12,830 bases of DNA from Actinomycetes bacterium (lineage in GTDB: Bacteria > Actinomycetota > Acidimicrobiia > Acidimicrobiales > Palsa-688): contig JAJZWW010000053.1 in NCBI GenBank assembly GCA_021846485.1, positions 1 to 12,830 of the forward strand, given 5' to 3'. The first letter of the stretch is position 1. The number at the start of each line of letters is the position of its first letter. The position numbers and the translations under genes were made by a program. Below the pieces are notes generated by a model that worked only from the letters and a program-made list of their open reading frames with translations, was not told the origin of the DNA and searched no databases. Shown piece by piece: positions 1 through 7,448 of the stretch.

Positions 1-1842
1 CGGCCGGGCGAGGAGGTCTACGGTCTGCGCACCTTCGGGACCCACCCGTGTGGGTTCGTCTACGACCCGGTAGGGCTGTGGCGAGCTCTGCGGCGTGCCG
101 CTCGCGAGGGCGTCGACGTGGTGGACGTCCAGGAGGAGCCGTACGCCGTTGCGGCCTGTGAGGTCGTGATCCTCGCCCGGGCCGCGGGGATCCGCGCCCC
201 ACTGGTGCTCTACACCGCCCAGAACCTCGACAAGCGCCGCAGTCCACCGGTAGCGGTGACCGAGCGGGCCCTCCTGCGCCTTGCCTCGGCTGCCTACCCT
301 TGCAACGAGGATGCCGCGGCCGTGTTGCGCCGGCACGGGTTCCAGGGTCTGATCTCGGTGGTCCCGCTGGGGGTGGGCCCCGTGGAGACGCCACCCCGCG
401 GAGAGGGGCGTCCTCCCGGCAGTACTGCGCGTATCGGTTTCGCCGGTCGGCTGACACCGGAGAAGGGTCCCCGGTCGCTCCTGGAAGCGGTCGCCTCCGA
501 GAAGTGGGAACTGAGCTTCGCCGGAGAAGGTCCCCAGCGCGAGGAGCTGGAGCAGCGGGCCGAGGCGCTCGGCGCCGGCGACCGGGTGGACTTCGCCGGG
601 CACCTGTCCGGGGACGCTCTCGTCGCCTGGTACGACAGCCTGGACGCACTCGCAGTACCGTCCCTGCCCACAGCCGGCTGGGTCGAGCAGTTCGGCCGAG
701 TGGCGGTGGAGGCCCTCGCCTCGGGGGTGCCGGTCGTCGTGTCCCGTTGTGGGGCACTCCCGGAGGTCATCGGGGACGCCGGCTTGCTGGTCGAGCCCGG
801 TGACGTCGGCGCCCTCCGGGGAGCGCTCAGGAGGGTCCTCTACGACGTGGACCTGCGCCGCCGCTTAGTGGGGGAGGGGCGAAGCGTGGTCGAGGCGTGC
901 TCCTGGCCCGCGGTGGCGCGACGACAGCTCCGCCTGTACCGGGCCGTCGACCCCGTGGAGCCCGAGCCGCTGCGGGCCACTGCCGGACTTCCGCCGCTGT
1001 CGGTGGTGGTCGTCGCCTATGGCCGTCCGGAGCTGCTGGCGCGGACCTTGGCCCGACTGGTGGGTGGGCTCGATGTGTCGGTCGTGGACAACTCGTCCTC
1101 CGCCGAGATCGCCGAGACGGCAGGTAGGGCCGGCGCCCACTACATCGACGCCGGCGCGAACCTCGGCTTTGCTGCTGGTGTGAACCTGGCCCTCGCCGGG
1201 CGGGAGGATCCCACGGCGGACGTGCTGCTCCTCAACCCCGATGCCGAGGTGGCACTCGGGGTGGTCCAAGAGTTGAGAAGACGCCTGCACGGAGAGGCGC
1301 GGGTCGCGGCGGTCGCCCCCGCCCAGCGGTCGCCCTGTGGAGAGGCCCAGCGGGTTGCCTGGCCGTTCCCCACCCCTGGCGGGGCCTGGCTCCAAGCGCT
1401 CGGCCTCGGCCGCTGGCGGCGGCCGGGCTTCGTGATCGGATCGGTCATGCTGGTCAACGGTGCGGCCCTGGCGGAGGTGGGTGGCTTCGACGAGCGCTTC
1501 TTCCTGTACGCCGAGGAGACCGACTGGCAGGTCCGGGCCCGTCACGCCGGATGGGGCTTTCGCTACTTTCCGGACCTTGCGGCTGTCCACGTGGGTGGCG
1601 CGACCGGGTCCGGTGACCCGGAGCGGCGGGAGCGACTCTTCTGGGCCAGCCAACGGAGCTACATCGAGAAGTGGTACGGCGCGACCGGTTGGCTGGTGTA
1701 CGGATCGGGCGTGGTGGCCGGGGAGCTGCTACGGGCGGCCGTGAGGCCTCGCCGCCGGCGTGAGCACCTGGCGTCGGCGTTGCGGATCGCTCGCGCACGA
1801 GGGAGCGGTCGCATGGGTGAGCCGGGACGGTCCCCGGGGTGA
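1..1842 (+). CDS. Bifunctional GT4-GT2 glycosyltransferase, 5' end outside window
   Basis: The frame is open from base 1, so the start lies upstream; 613 residues are visible. The first part (to about residue 310) is the end of a GT-B fold GT4 enzyme, with a GFAGRLTPEKG nucleotide-sugar-binding segment and the E-x7-E motif E229/E237 (EQFGRVAVE). A second complete domain from about residue 330 is GT-A/GT2 of the rhamnosyltransferase (WbbL-like) type: VVVVAYGRPELL, an NPD motif at 412-414 in place of DXD, FDERFFLYAEETDW around 498-509 as the acceptor/base region, and H530. Two domains with different folds in one chain suggest two successive sugar transfers to a lipid-linked polysaccharide intermediate at the cytoplasmic membrane face. 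Sugar specificity cannot be read. The stop overlaps the next gene's GTG (GTGA), implying translational coupling. An internal GTG at 118 is not the true start, because conserved-looking sequence continues upstream of it. Confidence 0.9.
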   Translation, partial: RPGEEVYGLRTFGTHPCGFVYDPVGLWRALRRAAREGVDVVDVQEEPYAVAACEVVILARAAGIRAPLVLYTAQNLDKRRSPPVAVTERALLRLASAAYPCNEDAAAVLRRHGFQGLISVVPLGVGPVETPPRGEGRPPGSTARIGFAGRLTPEKGPRSLLEAVASEKWELSFAGEGPQREELEQRAEALGAGDRVDFAGHLSGDALVAWYDSLDALAVPSLPTAGWVEQFGRVAVEALASGVPVVVSRCGALPEVIGDAGLLVEPGDVGALRGALRRVLYDVDLRRRLVGEGRSVVEACSWPAVARRQLRLYRAVDPVEPEPLRATAGLPPLSVVVVAYGRPELLARTLARLVGGLDVSVVDNSSSAEIAETAGRAGAHYIDAGANLGFAAGVNLALAGREDPTADVLLLNPDAEVALGVVQELRRRLHGEARVAAVAPAQRSPCGEAQRVAWPFPTPGGAWLQALGLGRWRRPGFVIGSVMLVNGAALAEVGGFDERFFLYAEETDWQVRARHAGWGFRYFPDLAAVHVGGATGSGDPERRERLFWASQRSYIEKWYGATGWLVYGSGVVAGELLRAAVRPRRRREHLASALRIARARGSGRMGEPGRSPG

Positions 1843-2882
1843 GGTTAGCGGACCGGCCGCTGCGGGTAGTCCACCTGGTGGTCACCGACGCGTTCGCCGG
1901 GACCGAGCGCTACGTGGCCAACCTGGCGGCCGCGACGGTCCGGCTCGGCCACGCCGTCGAGGTGATCGGCGGCAACCGGGAGCGTATGCGGGCGAACCTG
2001 CCTCCCGAGGTCGGAGTGCACCCGGCGGCCGACCTGCGCACGGCGACGATCACCCTCCGCCGGACTACCCGGCCGGATGTGGTCCACGCCCACCTCACCG
2101 CCGCCGAAGTGGCCGCCGTGGCCGCCTGGCCGGGCCGGCACCGTCCGGTCCTGGTCTCGACCCGCCACATCGCAGCCAGGCGGGGGCGATCGGCACCCGG
2201 GCGGGCAGCAGCGGTGGCAGTGAGAGCCCGGCTCGACGCCCAGGTCGCGATCAGCCGCTTCGTGGCCGACGCGGTGGACGGCGTCAGCGAGGTGATCCTC
2301 ACGGGCGTCCCCGACGCCGACACCCTCTCCGACGCCGGCGACCGGCCCACCGTGCTCGTCGCCCAGCGCCTCGAGGCGGAGAAGGACACCTCCACAGCGC
2401 TGAGGGCCTGGGCGCTGTCGGGGCTCGCGGAGGAGGGTTGGCGACTGGTGGTGGCGGGCGACGGCGCCGAGTCGGCGTGGTTGCAGGCGGTGGTCCTCCG
2501 CTCGGGTCTCCAGGGCTCGGTGAGGATGGTCGGCCAGGTGGACGACCTGGGGCGGAGGATGGGCAGCGCGGCCATCTTCCTCGCCACCGCGCCTGCCGAG
2601 CCGCTGGGCCTGTCGGTCGTCGAGGCGATGGCTCGGGCCTTACCGGTAGTCGCGACCTCGGCAGGTGGTCATCTCGAGACCGTGGGCGCAGTCCCCGAGG
2701 CGCTGGTGTTCCCGCCCGGCGACGCTGCCGCGGCTGCGGCTGCCCTCCGCTCGCTCGCCGGCGACCCGGTCCGCCGGCGAGCCTACGGAGCAGCCCTGCA
2801 AGCTCACCAGCGCCGGCACCTCTCGCTGGAGCCGTTCGCCGGGCTGATGGTCGAGCTGTACCGCCGGGTCCTACGTGCCTGA
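1839..2882 (+). CDS. GT4-family glycosyltransferase
   Basis: A 347-residue GT-B fold glycosyltransferase of normal length for family GT4. The N-terminal acceptor domain begins RVVHLVVTDAFAGTERYVANLA, where the FAGTERY stretch corresponds to the usual GGAER loop, followed by DVVHAHLTAAEVAA. The C-terminal donor domain shows VLVAQRLEAEKD, VVAGDGAE and the E-x7-E motif E254/E262 (EPLGLSVVE). It probably adds one sugar from an NDP-sugar to the growing repeat unit in the cytosol; donor and linkage are not predictable. The GTG start overlaps the upstream stop in GTGA, which fixes the start and implies coupling to the GT4-GT2 fusion. The gene is followed by a 130-bp gap with a promoter, so it closes this transcriptional sub-unit. 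Confidence 0.9.
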   Translation: MRLADRPLRVVHLVVTDAFAGTERYVANLAAATVRLGHAVEVIGGNRERMRANLPPEVGVHPAADLRTATITLRRTTRPDVVHAHLTAAEVAAVAAWPGRHRPVLVSTRHIAARRGRSAPGRAAAVAVRARLDAQVAISRFVADAVDGVSEVILTGVPDADTLSDAGDRPTVLVAQRLEAEKDTSTALRAWALSGLAEEGWRLVVAGDGAESAWLQAVVLRSGLQGSVRMVGQVDDLGRRMGSAAIFLATAPAEPLGLSVVEAMARALPVVATSAGGHLETVGAVPEALVFPPGDAAAAAAALRSLAGDPVRRRAYGAALQAHQRRHLSLEPFAGLMVELYRRVLRA

Positions 2883-2980
2883 AGCTCAAGCCGAGCCGAG
2901 TCGTTGTCGATGGACGGAGGTGCCTCGCCCGCGAAGCTCGGCCGGCTCGCTCCCGATCCACCGGGTGCGCGCAGTTCTAT

Positions 2981-2986
2981 TAGCGT
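2981..2986 (+). promoter_or_regulatory. Putative -10 box (TAGCGT) of the chain-length regulator gene
   Basis: TAGCGT matches the actinobacterial TANNNT -10 consensus and lies in an AT-enriched spot (TTCTATTAG) in the only sizeable gap of the first block. The expected transcription start would fall about 20 nt before the ATG at 3013. No convincing -35 hexamer is visible. Inferred from pattern only. Confidence 0.45.
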
Positions 2987-3000
2987 CTCCAGCCGATGGT

Positions 3001-3004
3001 GGAG
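3001..3004 (+). promoter_or_regulatory. Ribosome binding site GGAG deciding the start at 3013
   Basis: GGAG is separated by 8 nt from ATG 3013. This favours 3013 over the farther upstream in-frame GTG at 2875, which lies inside the preceding gene, and over the GTG at 3052, which has no clear Shine-Dalgarno. Confidence 0.5.
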
Positions 3005-3012
3005 TCGGTGCG

Positions 3013-4722
3013 ATGCCCGCGGCAGTCAGGCGAGAGGCGGTGCGGCCCTCGGTGACCGACGAGACCTCCGGCGAACCCCCCCTCGTGCCGGCCCGCCTGC
3101 AGCGGATCCTGCGACGGCAGTGGTGGGTCGTGATCCTCTCGGTGGCTGTCGCCTGTGGTGGCGCGGTCGCGTATGTCAAGTCGCGCCCACCCTCCTACCA
3201 GGCCGTGCGCAGCATCTCACTCCCGGTGACCGCCAGCTCCGGGGGCTCCGGCGGGCCGAGCGTGGTCGGCCCCAACCCGGTGGATGTCGCCGACTCCCCG
3301 AGCGTCCTGGCAGCGGCCCGGGCGGTGGCCCCCACCGCCAGGATCTCGGCTTCTTTGAGCACCTCTGGTACCTCGATGTACCTGACGGCCACCGCGCCGA
3401 GGGGGGCGGCTGCCGTCCGGGCTGTCGACGCGGCGGCACCGGCGTTCGTCACCACCGACCGCGCCGCGATCTCCCGGGAGGCCACCGGAGTGGCCGCGGA
3501 GGTGACCTCGCTCGGCCAGCAGCTCGGCAAGCTCCAGTCCCAGCTCACTGGCGGTCCGACCACCGACCGGAGCGCGGTGCGGGCCCAGTACACGGTGGCG
3601 AGCACTCAGTACCAGCAGCTCTACACCGAGCAGCTCTCCCTGCAGGTGGCGGCGCAGTCGTTGGCCGTGGGGCCGGCGGTGCCAGCACTGTCCGGGGAGA
3701 TCCGCCCCAGCGTACGACGCGCCCTCGAGCTGGCCGCCGCCATCGGCCTGGTGGTCGGCGCGGCCGTGGCGCTGCTGCGGGACCGCGCCAGCGACGGCAT
3801 CCGCTCGAGCTCCGACCTCGCCGGTGCCGCGAGCGTGCCGTTGCTCGCCCAGATCCCGGAAGGCCACGAGGGAGTGATCCCGGCGACGGTCGCCGCCGGG
3901 TCCCACGACGCGCTCTCCGAGGCGGTGCGCGAACTGCGCACCAACCTCGGCTTCCTCCGGGCTCGCCAGACGGTCCGGGTCCTTCTCGTGACGAGCCCCC
4001 AGGCAGGTGACGGCAAGTCCTTCGTCGCCGCCAATCTCGCCGCCGCGTGGGCGGCTGCCGGCCAGCGCACGGTGCTCATATCCTCGGACCTGCGTAGGTC
4101 GGGTGTCGAGGCGCAGCTCGGCCTGGGATCTTCCTCCCCCGGTCTGTCGGCCTTCCTGGCCGAGAGTGCGGCAAGAGCGGAGGGTCTCGATGGCCTGTCT
4201 CGGACTCAGGTCGGTCCCGGTCCTGACCCCGGGGTCCCCCTCGACGGGATGCTGCAGCATCCAGGGATACCCAATCTCTCCGTGGTCGCGGCAGGTCCGG
4301 AGCCGGCCAGCCCGGCGGAGCTGCTCGGTTCGCCGGCCATGCGGCGCCTGGTCGGGCAGCTGCGTGACGGCGCCGACCTGGTCGTGCTGGACAGCCCACC
4401 GGTGCTGGCGGTCACCGACGCGCTGGTGCTCACCGGCCTCGCCGACGCAGTGCTCCTCGTGGTGGCCCGGGGACGCACCTCGTCCCGGTCGACGGCCCTG
4501 GCGCTCCACATGCTCGGCAGGGGTCTCGCCCCGGTTGTCGGGCTGGTGCTCAACCGCAGCAACGAGGCCCACCTCGAGCCGTCCCGCTACTACGCGTCGC
4601 TCAGGCGATCGCGCTCCCCGGGCCACCACGGCCACATCGCCGGGGCGGTGACGTCACCGGGTCCGTCGGCCCCGGCGGACATCGGGTCCGGGGCCCCCGC
4701 GGAGCCCGCCCCCAGGGTGTGA
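3013..4722 (+). CDS. Wzz-type chain-length regulator fused to BY-kinase-like ATPase
   Basis: A 569-residue protein. A first membrane helix at about 37-56 (WWVVILSVAVACGGAVAYV) is followed by an extracytoplasmic Wzz-like region with a Gln-rich helical part (about 155-220). A second helix at about 236-255 ends at LLRDR. The cytosolic part is a BY-kinase (CpsD/CapB-like) domain: Walker A at 328-336 (SPQAGDGKS), Walker A' at 355-361 (LISSDLR) and Walker B at 455-463 (DLVVLDSPP). Fused polymerase-copolymerase/kinases of this kind set chain length of capsule or exopolysaccharide by autophosphorylation cycles. Two oddities bear on activity. The first Asp of the usual IDADLR in Walker A' is Ser, and the tail after about residue 520 has only one YY pair instead of a Tyr cluster; it is Pro/Gly/Ser-rich. 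It may be a weak kinase or only an ATPase scaffold. Its stop overlaps the next gene (GTGA), coupling it to the Wzy-like protein. Confidence 0.88.
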   Translation: MPAAVRREAVRPSVTDETSGEPPLVPARLQRILRRQWWVVILSVAVACGGAVAYVKSRPPSYQAVRSISLPVTASSGGSGGPSVVGPNPVDVADSPSVLAAARAVAPTARISASLSTSGTSMYLTATAPRGAAAVRAVDAAAPAFVTTDRAAISREATGVAAEVTSLGQQLGKLQSQLTGGPTTDRSAVRAQYTVASTQYQQLYTEQLSLQVAAQSLAVGPAVPALSGEIRPSVRRALELAAAIGLVVGAAVALLRDRASDGIRSSSDLAGAASVPLLAQIPEGHEGVIPATVAAGSHDALSEAVRELRTNLGFLRARQTVRVLLVTSPQAGDGKSFVAANLAAAWAAAGQRTVLISSDLRRSGVEAQLGLGSSSPGLSAFLAESAARAEGLDGLSRTQVGPGPDPGVPLDGMLQHPGIPNLSVVAAGPEPASPAELLGSPAMRRLVGQLRDGADLVVLDSPPVLAVTDALVLTGLADAVLLVVARGRTSSRSTALALHMLGRGLAPVVGLVLNRSNEAHLEPSRYYASLRRSRSPGHHGHIAGAVTSPGPSAPADIGSGAPAEPAPRV

Positions 4723-6059
4723 GCCAGCTGCAGTCGCCCGCTCCTCCAGCGCGAGCACCTCGCCTGGCTCGACGTGCGCTCACCGCTGCCGCGTTGTCGC
4801 TGGCCGGCGGGCTCGGGGCGCTGGTCGCCCCCCACCGGAGGGCCTCCGTCCTGCTCGGTGTCGCCACCCTGGCGGGGGCCTTGGTGCTGTCCGACCCGCT
4901 GGTCCTGAGCGTCGCAGTCGCCCCGGGCGCCCTGCTCCTCCAACGCGTGGGTGGGTCGGCGGCCGGCTCCAGCGTCGATCTGTCCGACGTGATCCTACTG
5001 GCAGGAACGGCCGTCGCCCTTCCGATGATCTGCTGGCGACGGGCCGGCTGGCTGTGGAGCGCCCTCCGCTTTGGCCTGGCCTACGAGCTGCTGACCCTCC
5101 CGGTGGTCGCGTACCACCCCTTCTCCCACGATCTGCTGGAATGGGTCCACCGGCTCCTGCTCGTGAGCGGAGCGCTGGTGGTCGGGTGGGCGGTGGCGGT
5201 CGCGGGCCGGGCGCGCCAGGCTCTCTCGGCGTTCGTGGGGGCGTCGATGGTGCTCGCGGTGATCACCTGCGTGGTGGCCGCCCAGGTGCACCTGAAGGCC
5301 GCCCAGTTCGGCGCCTACCAGAAGAACTACATCGGCACGGTCATGTGGGTGGCGGTGGTCATCGCCCATGTCAACCCCTCGTGGGCCGACCTGGACCGTC
5401 GGCTGGCCCGCCCGGCCAAGTACCTGTGCACCCTCGCCCTGCTCGCCACCCATTCCAAGCAGTCGATCGCCGCCCTCCTGGTCGCCGTCGGCCTCGCTCT
5501 CCTCCTGCAACGCAACTTGCGACGGCGCTCGAAGCTGCTGCTGGTGTCGCTGGTGCCGCTCGCAGTGTTCGCTTACCTGGTGGTGATGACGGAGGTCCGC
5601 TCCAAGCAGATCAATGCCCTCACCATTCGGGGGGACCTGCTCGCCGGCGGCATGCACGTCTGGAGGCTCAGCCCATGGCTCGGCCAGGGGCTCCACTGGT
5701 TCTACTTGCCGCAGTACTCCTCGAGCTACGCTCAGCCGCCCAACATGGAGGTGGGCGCCCTGGCGTCCGGCGGCGTGCTCGGGCTGGTGGCCATCGTGGT
5801 GCTGCTCGTCGGGCTGGGAACGGCCCTCCGACGCCTGCCCAAGCCGGTAGGCACGCTCGCCCTCTGTGTCCTCGTGGGTCGGGTTGCCCAGACGCAGTTC
5901 GATCTGTTCTGGGTATCGGCTTCCGGGATGTTGCCCTTCCTGGTGGCGGGCATGGCTCTCGGCGTCGCAGACCACGCCCGCTCAATCACCCGCGGGGTAG
6001 GGCTCGCGCCGGACGAGCTGACGGCTCAGGCGGCTCGGGATCCGGGGGGCGAGCAGTGA
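4719..6059 (+). CDS. O-antigen ligase/Wzy-like polymerase, polytopic membrane protein
   Basis: A 446-residue, very hydrophobic protein with about 12 predicted membrane helices, starting near residue 22 after a short basic N-terminus. A larger hydrophilic loop at about 285-340 contains LRLSPWLGQGLHWF (from about 316) and the PPNMEVGALASGGVLGL segment (from about 340). This loop followed by an N-x-x-x-E-x-G-x-x-G helix is the layout of the Wzy_C/O-antigen-ligase superfamily, which joins lipid-linked glycan units outside the membrane. The gene context (Wzz/BY-kinase just upstream and overlapping in GTGA, several glycosyltransferases) favours a Wzy polymerase over a ligase; sequence alone does not separate the two. 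It ends the plus-strand block; the gap to the convergent gene is 81 bp. Confidence 0.85.
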   Translation: MSQLQSPAPPARAPRLARRALTAAALSLAGGLGALVAPHRRASVLLGVATLAGALVLSDPLVLSVAVAPGALLLQRVGGSAAGSSVDLSDVILLAGTAVALPMICWRRAGWLWSALRFGLAYELLTLPVVAYHPFSHDLLEWVHRLLLVSGALVVGWAVAVAGRARQALSAFVGASMVLAVITCVVAAQVHLKAAQFGAYQKNYIGTVMWVAVVIAHVNPSWADLDRRLARPAKYLCTLALLATHSKQSIAALLVAVGLALLLQRNLRRRSKLLLVSLVPLAVFAYLVVMTEVRSKQINALTIRGDLLAGGMHVWRLSPWLGQGLHWFYLPQYSSSYAQPPNMEVGALASGGVLGLVAIVVLLVGLGTALRRLPKPVGTLALCVLVGRVAQTQFDLFWVSASGMLPFLVAGMALGVADHARSITRGVGLAPDELTAQAARDPGGEQ

Positions 6060-6088
6060 GCCGGTGCACGGGCAACCGGAGGTAGCGG

Positions 6089-6103
6089 CGCCGGGGTCCG
6101 GCG
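6089..6103. terminator. Possible bidirectional hairpin between convergent genes
   Basis: CGCCGG-GGT-CCGGCG is a perfect 6-bp inverted repeat in the 81-bp gap between the Wzy-like gene (+) and the GT4 gene (-). There is no T-run on either side, so it is a hairpin without the usual intrinsic-terminator tail. Such inverted repeats arise easily at this GC content. Confidence 0.25.
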
Positions 6104-6140
6104 GCGCGTGCCGGCCGGCGGCCACGTCGAAGGGCAGGCC

Positions 6141-7280
6141 TCAGGTGGCGGCTGGCAGGAGGTCCTCGAGGGCGTCGCGGAGACGCCGGGCGAAGCGGTC
6201 CGGCCCGAAGGCAGCGGCGTGGTCGACGAGCCGGACCGTTGACCATGGTCGCGAGCGCAGGTCCCGCAACGCCTCGGCCACCTCCTCGGCTACGGGGCGA
6301 TCGAAGTAGACGCCCGTCTCGCCCTCGACGACGGTGTCGAGGAAGCCCCCCCACCGCAGGACAGCACAGGGCTTGCCGTGCGCGGCGGCCTCGAGCGGTG
6401 TGAGCCCGAAGTCCTCGTAGGAGGCGCTCACCAGCCCTTCGCACGCCTGGTACAGCCAGCGCAGCTCGGCATCCCCGACGCTCCCGACGAAGCGTACGTT
6501 GGGCGGAGCCCCGGTCCTGAGCCGGTCCGCGATCGGACCCTCACCGACGACCACGAGCCGCTCGTCGGGGAGCAGCCGGAAGGCGTCCGCCACGGCGTCC
6601 ACGTGCTTGTAGGGGAGCAGGCGGGAAACGCACAGGAAGAAGCCGGGCTCGCATCCGTCGACGGCGACGTGCTCGCCGTCGACGTCCATCGTGGCTGGAG
6701 GCGGGACGACGACTGCCTCGATCCCGTAGATCCGCCGCACGGCGTCAGCTACCGCGGTGGAGTTGACGAGGTATCGCTCGGCGCCGAGCGCCGCCTCCCG
6801 GTCCCATCTCCGCAGCCCCGGCCCCATGGCGGTGAGCGCGAGGCGGGCGGTCTTCGGCATGCCCGACAGGTAGTCGTCGGCCTGGTACAGCCAGCGTGCC
6901 GGGGCGTGGCAGTAGACGACCTTGGTCCCGGTGGTCGGGAAGCCATGAGCCCACCCGCTGCTCGAGCAGATCGTCAGCTCGGCGTCTATCCGCAGTGCCG
7001 ACACCGCCGTCGGCAGCACCGGGAGCGCCAACCGATGCCGACGCCGGAGGCCGGGGAGCTTGTCGAGAGGGCTGACCCGAACCCGGTGAGCGGCGAACTC
7101 CGGATAGGTTCCAGCAGGGTCGTAGAGGGTCGTGTGGATGGTGGCCGAGGGGAAGGCGTCGGCGAGCGCCAGTACCACCCTCTCCGCACCCCCACGCTGG
7201 GTGAGGTAGTCGTGGGCTATCGCCAGCGGTGGGGTCGAGGAGGGTCGGCGGCGACGATCATGTCCTCGGCGCCCGGACAC
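6141..7280 (-). CDS. GT4-family glycosyltransferase (WbaZ/mannosyltransferase-like)
   Basis: 379 residues from the chosen GTG at 7280. The N-terminal domain has IAHDYLTQRGGAERVVLALA and KVVYCHAPARWLYQADDY, both typical of the WbaZ-like GT4 group that includes GDP-mannose-dependent alpha-mannosyltransferases. The C-terminal donor domain has FFLCVSRLLPYKHVD, VVVGEGP and the E-x7-E motif E289/E297 (EDFGLTPLE). Mannose transfer is a family-level guess. The start at 7280 is preferred because a TATCCT -10 box lies 7 nt upstream. The in-frame ATGs at 7355 and 7352 have a good GGAGG upstream, but the extra 24-25 residues have lower GC at third codon positions (about 67 percent) and no conserved look. 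It is divergent from the next GT4 gene across a shared promoter region. Confidence 0.88.
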   Translation of the reverse strand: MSGRRGHDRRRRPSSTPPLAIAHDYLTQRGGAERVVLALADAFPSATIHTTLYDPAGTYPEFAAHRVRVSPLDKLPGLRRRHRLALPVLPTAVSALRIDAELTICSSSGWAHGFPTTGTKVVYCHAPARWLYQADDYLSGMPKTARLALTAMGPGLRRWDREAALGAERYLVNSTAVADAVRRIYGIEAVVVPPPATMDVDGEHVAVDGCEPGFFLCVSRLLPYKHVDAVADAFRLLPDERLVVVGEGPIADRLRTGAPPNVRFVGSVGDAELRWLYQACEGLVSASYEDFGLTPLEAAAHGKPCAVLRWGGFLDTVVEGETGVYFDRPVAEEVAEALRDLRSRPWSTVRLVDHAAAFGPDRFARRLRDALEDLLPAAT

Positions 7281-7287
7281 TCCGACG

Positions 7288-7293
7288 AGGATA
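7288..7293 (-). promoter_or_regulatory. Putative -10 box (TATCCT) for the minus-strand GT4 gene
   Basis: TATCCT on the minus strand, 7 nt before GTG 7280. This matches the leaderless TANNNT arrangement seen elsewhere in the window. It competes with a Shine-Dalgarno-led start at 7352/7355, in which case this site would be inside the gene. Confidence 0.45.
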
Positions 7294-7385
7294 GCCGCAG
7301 GAGCGCCGGCGCCGGGAGCTCCTTCCGGCTCGAGCCCGCCCGGAGAGAGCATCATCCACCTCCGCCGACGCGAGATCCGCTCGCC

Positions 7386-7391
7386 TATCCT
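7386..7391 (+). promoter_or_regulatory. Putative -10 box (TATCCT) for the plus-strand GT4 gene
   Basis: TATCCT followed by 6 nt and then ATG 7398. This is the classic leaderless geometry and uses the same hexamer as the minus-strand promoter about 95 bp away. The first ATG opens a 16-codon ORF rather than the glycosyltransferase itself. Confidence 0.5.
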
Positions 7392-7397
7392 CTGGCG

Positions 7398-7448
7398 ATG
7401 GCGGGAACGGAGCCAGCGGGCGGCGGTCGTCGGTGGCTCAACGCTTAG
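7398..7448 (+). CDS. Putative leaderless 16-codon upstream ORF
   Basis: An ATG placed 6 nt after TATCCT opens a 16-residue frame beginning MAGTEPAGGGRR and ending at TAG 7446-7448. It overlaps the GTG start of the glycosyltransferase at 7433 in a different frame by 16 nt. If translated, ribosomes terminating here could reinitiate at 7433, so it may act as a coupling or attenuating leader. No similarity to a known peptide is recognised. The support is positional only. Confidence 0.3.
   Translation: MAGTEPAGGGRRWLNA

Noticed and set aside
2883..2980. Scattered CCGAGC/GCTCGG inverted repeats as a terminator after the second glycosyltransferase
   Set aside because: The arms are short, about 40 nt apart and without a T-run; expected by chance at this GC content.
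2875..3012. Upstream extension of the Wzz/BY-kinase gene to GTG 2875
   Set aside because: It would overlap the previous gene's end and add 46 residues without family resemblance, while GGAG and a -10 box support ATG 3013.
3217..4635. Long minus-strand frame of 472 codons opposite the Wzz/BY-kinase gene
   Set aside because: It has low-complexity Gly/Arg/His-rich composition and no motifs, and lies fully antisense to a gene with clear Walker motifs; this is a typical GC-rich shadow frame.
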